Assembly: GCA_017382615.1 (NCBI GenBank)
Contig: JAFNZX010000331.1
Coordinates: forward strand, 1 to 9,174
From: Clostridia bacterium
Lineage (GTDB): Bacteria > Bacillota > Clostridia > Oscillospirales > CAG-272
Length of the DNA: 9,174 nt
Reading direction: 5' to 3'
The stretch's first letter is position 1. The number at the start of each line of letters is the position of its first letter. The notes under the pieces were generated by a model that worked only from the letters and a program-made list of their open reading frames with translations, ran no database searches and was not told the DNA's origin. Below are positions 5,031-9,174 of the stretch, piece by piece. The position numbers were made by a program, and so were the translations under genes.

Positions 5031-6290
5031 ATGCAATATCCGATTACCTATTGGTTTGGAACCAGAAAAGAATTTATCTACCGTGCGGACGGCAGCCTTG
5101 CCACTGAGGAGATCGATAGGGTCAAGAACGCGGGCTTTACCTTAATGCTTGCTGAATTTGACGTAAAGACAAACAAGCTGGTTTTAGAGGCGGCTGCCGA
5201 AAGAGGCTTGCAGGTCATGGTGTCCGACCACCGTATTGACAAGGCACGGTACGAGCGCGACAATATGCGCGACCATCTTGCTGCAGTGGTAGCGGATTAT
5301 GCAGGATATCCCGCGCTGTTTGGCTATCATATCGTGGACGAGCCGAATGCAGGTGCATTTGATACGCTGGCTGAGATTCGCCGTGTTCTTGCCGAGCTTG
5401 ATCCCGCGCACGAGGCGTATATCAATTTGTTCCCCAACTACGCTTCCCCCGAGCAGCTGGGCAATCCCACCTACGAGGATCACTTGGCGCAGTACACAAG
5501 CAAGGTCAAGCCGAGCATTATCAGCTACGACCACTATCATTTCCTCAAGGGTGCGAAAAAGGAGAGAATCTGCGTTGACGAGCGCGAGCAGCAGATCTAT
5601 GACTCCACCTTTGGTGGTGCTTCCGAATACGAGAACGTGGACAGAGCGGGCTTTTTCACCAATATCGAGCAGATCAGAAACGAATCTCTCAAAACCGGCA
5701 TCCCGTTCATGGTCATTATCCTTGTGGTCGAGCACGGACCTTACCGCAACCTGACCGACGGGGAATTGCGCTGGGAGGTCTGGCAGTCGCTGGCATACGG
5801 CTCTGCCCGTATTTCTTACTTTACCTATTGGACGCCCGGTGCAAACAACACCGAGGGCGACGATTTCTGGCATTGGCAGAACGGCATGATCTCACAGACC
5901 GGCGAGACGCTGCCGCATTATTATATGATTGCGGATATCAACCGCGAGCTGCAGGCGGTGGGCTCGATTCTCAACGAGCAGAGGTCGCTGGGTGTATATC
6001 ATCTTGGAGAGATGCCGAATGAGAGATATATCACGTACGCAGACGGTGCGGTCGGTCCTATCGATAAGATCGAGGGCGATAAGCTGACCGTGGGCGTATT
6101 CACCGACGGCTACGTGCTGATTGCAAACCGCGACTATGCGGGTGAAAACGACTTTGCCTTTGCAGCAAAGGGCGCAGTTGCGCTGTTTGATGCCGAGAGC
6201 GGTGAATTCTTCGCTTTGGAGAGCGAGGACGGCGTTTACCGCATGAGCCTTGGCGAGGGTGACGCCATTCTTTTGAAATTTGAAGCATAA
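5031..6290 (+). CDS. Glycoside-hydrolase-like TIM-barrel protein, unknown specificity
   Basis: I cannot assign this 419-residue protein to a named family. The N-terminal two-thirds read like a TIM barrel of the glycoside hydrolase clan A type. FGYHIVDEP (97-105) puts Glu104 where the acid/base glutamate falls after strand 4, with Asp in place of the usual Asn. YDHYHF (166-171) and ELRWEVWQSLAYGSARISYFTYWTP (245-269) are typical of such barrels; Glu234 in VVEHGPYR is one possible nucleophile. Residues from about 330 look like a small beta domain. There is no signal peptide or membrane segment, so it would act inside the cell, perhaps on an imported oligosaccharide. Start ATG at 5031 follows AAGGAGG, 11 bases after the pseudouridine synthase stop codon, so the two are co-transcribed. 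It could also be a non-catalytic relative. Confidence 0.65.
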   Translation: MQYPITYWFGTRKEFIYRADGSLATEEIDRVKNAGFTLMLAEFDVKTNKLVLEAAAERGLQVMVSDHRIDKARYERDNMRDHLAAVVADYAGYPALFGYHIVDEPNAGAFDTLAEIRRVLAELDPAHEAYINLFPNYASPEQLGNPTYEDHLAQYTSKVKPSIISYDHYHFLKGAKKERICVDEREQQIYDSTFGGASEYENVDRAGFFTNIEQIRNESLKTGIPFMVIILVVEHGPYRNLTDGELRWEVWQSLAYGSARISYFTYWTPGANNTEGDDFWHWQNGMISQTGETLPHYYMIADINRELQAVGSILNEQRSLGVYHLGEMPNERYITYADGAVGPIDKIEGDKLTVGVFTDGYVLIANRDYAGENDFAFAAKGAVALFDAESGEFFALESEDGVYRMSLGEGDAILLKFEA

Positions 6291-6347
6291 CGAATTCCCA
6301 TATACCAAAGATAACCCATTACTACAACGAAAAGGAACCCTGAATTT

Positions 6348-8507
6348 ATGGACATTATCGCAACACTGAGCAAGGAGCTCAACATTGAAACGCAAAGACT
6401 GATTGACACCATCGCGCTGATGGACGAGGGCAACACGATTCCCTTTATTGCGCGTTACCGTAAAGAGGTTACGGGCAGCCTGGACGACACCACGCTGCGT
6501 ACCTTGGAGGACAGACTGACCTATCTGCGCAATATTGAAAAGAGAAAGCAGGAGGTCAAGGATCTCATCGCGGCGCAGGAAAAGCTGACGCCCGAGATCG
6601 AGAAAGCCATTGAAAACGCCAAGACCATTACCGAGGTGGACGATATTTACCGCCCCTTCCGCCCGCACCGCAAGACCCGTGCGAGCGTGGCAAGAGAAAA
6701 GGGACTGGAGCCCTTGGCACAGGCGATTATGGCGCAAAAGGATTGCTACGATCCGCCCTTGGAGGTATATGCCGAGAGCTTTATTTCCGAGGAAAAGGGA
6801 GTGGAAACTATCGAGCAGGCACTTGCGGGTGCGTGCGATATCATTGCCGAGGACGTTTCGGATAATGCTGAGTACAGAAAGGCGTTGCGTCGCCAGACCT
6901 TTGAGTTTGGTGAGATGTTCTGCAAGAAGGCAAAGGAAGAGGACAGCGTGTACGCGCAGTATTACGAGTACAACGAGCCGCTCAAAAAGATCCCCGCGCA
7001 CCGAATCTTAGCCATCAACCGCGGTGAGAAGGAGGAATATCTCAAGGTCACACTGACCGTGGGCGCGGATATCGTGCTCAACTATCTGTTCCATTGCGTG
7101 GTGACCAATCCCCAAAGCCCTGCAAACAAGTATCTGTCCGCAGCCGTTATTGATTCCTACGAGCGTCTGATCGCGCCTTCCATTGAACGTGAGATTCGAA
7201 ACGACATGTTTGATAACGCCTGCGAGGGCGCGATCAAGCTGTTTGCGGATAACCTTTCGCACCTGCTCATGCAAGCCCCCCTGAAGGGCAAGACCGTGCT
7301 GGGCTTTGACCCCGGATACGTCAACGGCTGTAAGACCGCCGTGGTAGACAAGACGGGTAAGGTGCTGGATACCGCCGTGGTATATCCCACCACCAAGTCG
7401 CAGCACCGCATTGAGGAAGCAAAGCGCATTATCAAGTATATGATCAAGAAATATCACGTGGATGTGGTGGCAATCGGTAACGGTACTGCCTCCAAGGAAA
7501 GCGAGCTGTTCATTGCGGAAATTCTGCGCGAGATGCCCGAGTCGGGTTGCAAATATATCATTATTAATGAGGCGGGCGCGTCCATCTATTCTGCGTCCAA
7601 GCTGGCAGCAGAGGAGTTCCCGGATTTTGACGTGATGCAGCGCAGCGCGGTTTCCATTGCGCGCCGCTTGCAGGATCCGCTTGCCGAGCTTGTCAAGATC
7701 GACCCCAAGGGTATCGGTGTCGGACAGTATCAGCACGATATGAAGCAGGCGCGTCTGGACCAGGCACTTGGCGGCGTGGTCGAGGATTGCGTAAACGCAG
7801 TCGGCGTGGACGTTAATACGGCATCCTATTCGCTTTTGTCTTATATTTCGGGTATCAATATTACCGCAGCCAAGAATATCGTCAAGTACCGCGAGGAGAA
7901 CGGTGAGTTCAAGTCGCGCGCCTCCATTCTCAAGGTGCCGCGCATCGGTGCTAAGGCGTATGAGCAGTGTGCAGGATTTTTGCGCGTGCCCGAGAGCCGC
8001 GAGATTCTTGACAACACGGGCGTGCACCCCGAGTCCTACGATGCTGCAAGAGAGCTGTTGGTCATGTTTGGGTATACCGAGCAGGACGTGCGCGCAGGCA
8101 AGCTGCAGGGCTTGGCGTCTGCAGTCAATAAGAAGGGGAAGGCAAAGGTTGCCGAAGCACTCGGCATAGGCGAGCCTACCTTGGACGACATGATCCGCGA
8201 GCTGGAAAAGCCCGGGCGCGACGTGCGTGATTCCACACCTGCGCCGGAGCTGCGCGAGGACGTCATGGGTATGGAGGACTTAAAGCCCGATATGATTCTG
8301 ACGGGTACGGTGCGCAACGTCATTGACTTCGGTGCGTTTGTGGATATTGGCGTGCACCAGGACGGTCTGGTCCACATTTCACAGATGTCGGATAAGTTCG
8401 TTAAGCACCCCTCGCAGGTGGTCAGCCTTGGCGACGTCGTCAAGGTACGCGTGCTGTCGGTTGATCTCAAGAAAAAGCGTATTTCCTTGTCCATGATTCT
8501 CAAGTGA
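6348..8507 (+). CDS. tex: Tex-family transcription accessory / RNA-binding protein
   Basis: Tex is a conserved cytoplasmic nucleic-acid-binding protein linked to transcription and RNA metabolism; its precise role varies between species. The 719 residues match the family length. In order: the N-terminal helical region with TIPFIARYRKEVTG (30-43), the DIYRPFRPHRKTRASVAREKGLEPLA block, a YqgF/RNase H-like domain with LGFDPGYVNGCKTAVVD (from 318), helix-hairpin-helix segments at about 490-550 (LLSYISGINITAAKNIVKYRE), and a C-terminal S1 domain (about 644-717, TGTVRNVIDFGAFVDIGVHQDGLVHIS). The start ATG has AAAGGA about 11 bases upstream. Only 57 bases without promoter or terminator separate it from the hydrolase-like gene, so it is probably the last gene of that operon. 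All domains look complete. Confidence 0.96.
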   Translation: MDIIATLSKELNIETQRLIDTIALMDEGNTIPFIARYRKEVTGSLDDTTLRTLEDRLTYLRNIEKRKQEVKDLIAAQEKLTPEIEKAIENAKTITEVDDIYRPFRPHRKTRASVAREKGLEPLAQAIMAQKDCYDPPLEVYAESFISEEKGVETIEQALAGACDIIAEDVSDNAEYRKALRRQTFEFGEMFCKKAKEEDSVYAQYYEYNEPLKKIPAHRILAINRGEKEEYLKVTLTVGADIVLNYLFHCVVTNPQSPANKYLSAAVIDSYERLIAPSIEREIRNDMFDNACEGAIKLFADNLSHLLMQAPLKGKTVLGFDPGYVNGCKTAVVDKTGKVLDTAVVYPTTKSQHRIEEAKRIIKYMIKKYHVDVVAIGNGTASKESELFIAEILREMPESGCKYIIINEAGASIYSASKLAAEEFPDFDVMQRSAVSIARRLQDPLAELVKIDPKGIGVGQYQHDMKQARLDQALGGVVEDCVNAVGVDVNTASYSLLSYISGINITAAKNIVKYREENGEFKSRASILKVPRIGAKAYEQCAGFLRVPESREILDNTGVHPESYDAARELLVMFGYTEQDVRAGKLQGLASAVNKKGKAKVAEALGIGEPTLDDMIRELEKPGRDVRDSTPAPELREDVMGMEDLKPDMILTGTVRNVIDFGAFVDIGVHQDGLVHISQMSDKFVKHPSQVVSLGDVVKVRVLSVDLKKKRISLSMILK

Positions 8508-8621
8508 TTTTAATATATTAAAATAATATCATGTCAAAAGACGCCCGATATTTTGCCGAGGCAAAAAGAGTTGTGCAAAGTGCACAATCAAAAGAGCAAA
8601 ATTTTGGGGAAATAGGCTCTT
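8507..8621. repeat. Cluster of four inverted repeats between tex and the ABC ATPase gene
   Basis: Four stems lie in series: a perfect 18-base AT palindrome (8507-8524), TTTTGCC/GGCAAAA (8551-8566), TTGTGCA/TGCACAA (8571-8587), and AAGAGC/GCTCTT (8592-8597 with 8616-8621). None is a classic GC stem with an immediate T-run; only the last is followed by CC and then ATTTTT. They may end the tex transcript, protect its 3' end, or bind a regulator. Confidence 0.5.
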
Positions 8622-8625
8622 CCAT

Positions 8626-8653
8626 TTTTGAAGATTTTTTGGTACAATATAAT
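8626..8653 (+). promoter_or_regulatory. Probable promoter of the ABC ATPase gene
   Basis: Consensus TATAAT at 8648-8653 with a weak -35 candidate (TTTTGA, 8626-8631, 16-base spacing). Transcription would start near 8660, leaving a leader of about 90 bases before the ATG at 8754. The leader shows no riboswitch I recognise. Confidence 0.6.
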
Positions 8654-8753
8654 ACAGATTAGAATGTTCTCGGTGTCGGCGTTTTGCGGCAGAGGGCATT
8701 TGAAAGAAACAGAAAAATAAATTTTAGAAAATATTCGCAGGAGGAATTTTTCC

Positions 8754-9174
8754 ATGGCAAGTTTGTCCCTTCGTCACATTTACAAAAAGTACCCCGGCGG
8801 CGTAACCGCAGTTTCCGACTTTAACCTTGAGGTTAAGGATAAGGAATTCCTGGTTCTTGTCGGTCCTTCCGGTTGCGGTAAGACCACCACGCTGCGTATG
8901 ATCGCAGGCCTTGAGGAGATCTCCGAGGGCGAGCTCTTTATCGGCGACCAGCTGGTAAACGACGTAGCACCTAAGGACAGAAAGATCGCCATGGTGTTCC
9001 AGAACTACGCTCTGTATCCTCACATGTCCGTATTTGAGAACATGGCGTTCGGTCTGAAGCTCAACAAGACTCCCAAGGAAGAGATTAAGAGAAGAGTTGA
9101 AGAGGCTGCAAGAATCCTCGATATCACCCACCTGCTTGACAGAAAGCCCAAGGCTCTGTCCGGTGGTCAGAAGC
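8754..9174 (+). CDS. msmX: MsmX/UgpC-type sugar ABC importer ATPase (5' part, cut by window end)
   Basis: This ATPase hydrolyses ATP to drive carbohydrate ABC importers and in Bacillota often serves several of them. The first 140 residues are in the window. The opening MASLSLRHIYKKYPGGVTAVSDFNLEV is typical. Walker A is GPSGCGKTT (37-45), the Q-loop is VFQNYALYPHM (81-91) and the ABC signature LSGGQ (135-139) lies at the right edge. Walker B and the C-terminal regulatory domain lie outside. AGGAGG (8739-8744) is 9 bases before the ATG. It has its own promoter and no permease gene beside it here, which suits a shared ATPase. It could energise the importer of the binding protein at 2614-4083, but this is inference. 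The symbol is by family resemblance; ugpC is an alternative. Confidence 0.93.
   Translation, partial: MASLSLRHIYKKYPGGVTAVSDFNLEVKDKEFLVLVGPSGCGKTTTLRMIAGLEEISEGELFIGDQLVNDVAPKDRKIAMVFQNYALYPHMSVFENMAFGLKLNKTPKEEIKRRVEEAARILDITHLLDRKPKALSGGQK

Noticed and set aside
5892..8027. Two long minus-strand open frames opposite tex and the hydrolase-like gene
   Set aside because: Both overlap strongly supported plus-strand genes, lack ribosome binding sites and read as low-information shadows.
1..9174. CRISPR array, tRNA or rRNA genes
   Set aside because: No regularly spaced direct repeats of CRISPR type, no tRNA cloverleaf and no recognisable rRNA sequence were seen on either strand.

Overview
The window looks like chromosomal DNA from a Bacillota (Firmicutes), most likely a gut-type Clostridia. 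The signs are strong AGGAGG-type ribosome binding sites, near-consensus sigma-A promoters (TTGACA/TTTACA...TATAAT), a lipoprotein sugar-binding protein, an MsmX/UgpC-type sugar-importer ATPase and an IS200-type element with short GC-rich hairpin ends. Genus cannot be named from this sequence alone.

Layout. Positions 1-200 hold no convincing gene, only a GC-rich segment that looks like a degenerate intergenic repeat. About 200-980 is a compact IS200/IS605-type insertion element: a single Y1 (HUH) transposase gene on the minus strand with its own promoter, bounded by two related hairpins (210-234 and 952-970). Next, on the minus strand, comes a gene for a small membrane protein of unknown function (1035-1406) with its own terminator. 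An untranslated stretch of about 300 bases (1407-1711) contains a 10-bp inverted repeat that may be a small non-autonomous element.

From 1712 to 4151 is a minus-strand carbohydrate unit. A strong promoter drives a lipoprotein solute-binding protein; a strong intrinsic terminator follows, and directly behind it lies a sugar phosphate isomerase/epimerase-like TIM-barrel gene. The isomerase is probably expressed by read-through. No permease genes are present.

Divergently, from a second strong promoter at 4264-4292, runs a plus-strand set: an RsuA-type 16S rRNA pseudouridine synthase, a cytoplasmic glycoside-hydrolase-like protein of unknown specificity, and the transcription accessory protein Tex. 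After a 246-base gap with four successive inverted repeats and a promoter, the 5' part of an MsmX/UgpC-type ABC ATPase gene starts at 8754 and runs off the window.

The binding protein, isomerase, hydrolase-like protein and shared ATPase suggest sugar uptake and catabolism interleaved with RNA-maintenance genes. No wholly new system is evident. The best leads are the 18/19 inverted match between the tnpA leader and the DNA beyond the gene's 3' end, the terminator-separated binding protein/isomerase pair, and the unassigned hydrolase-like gene.
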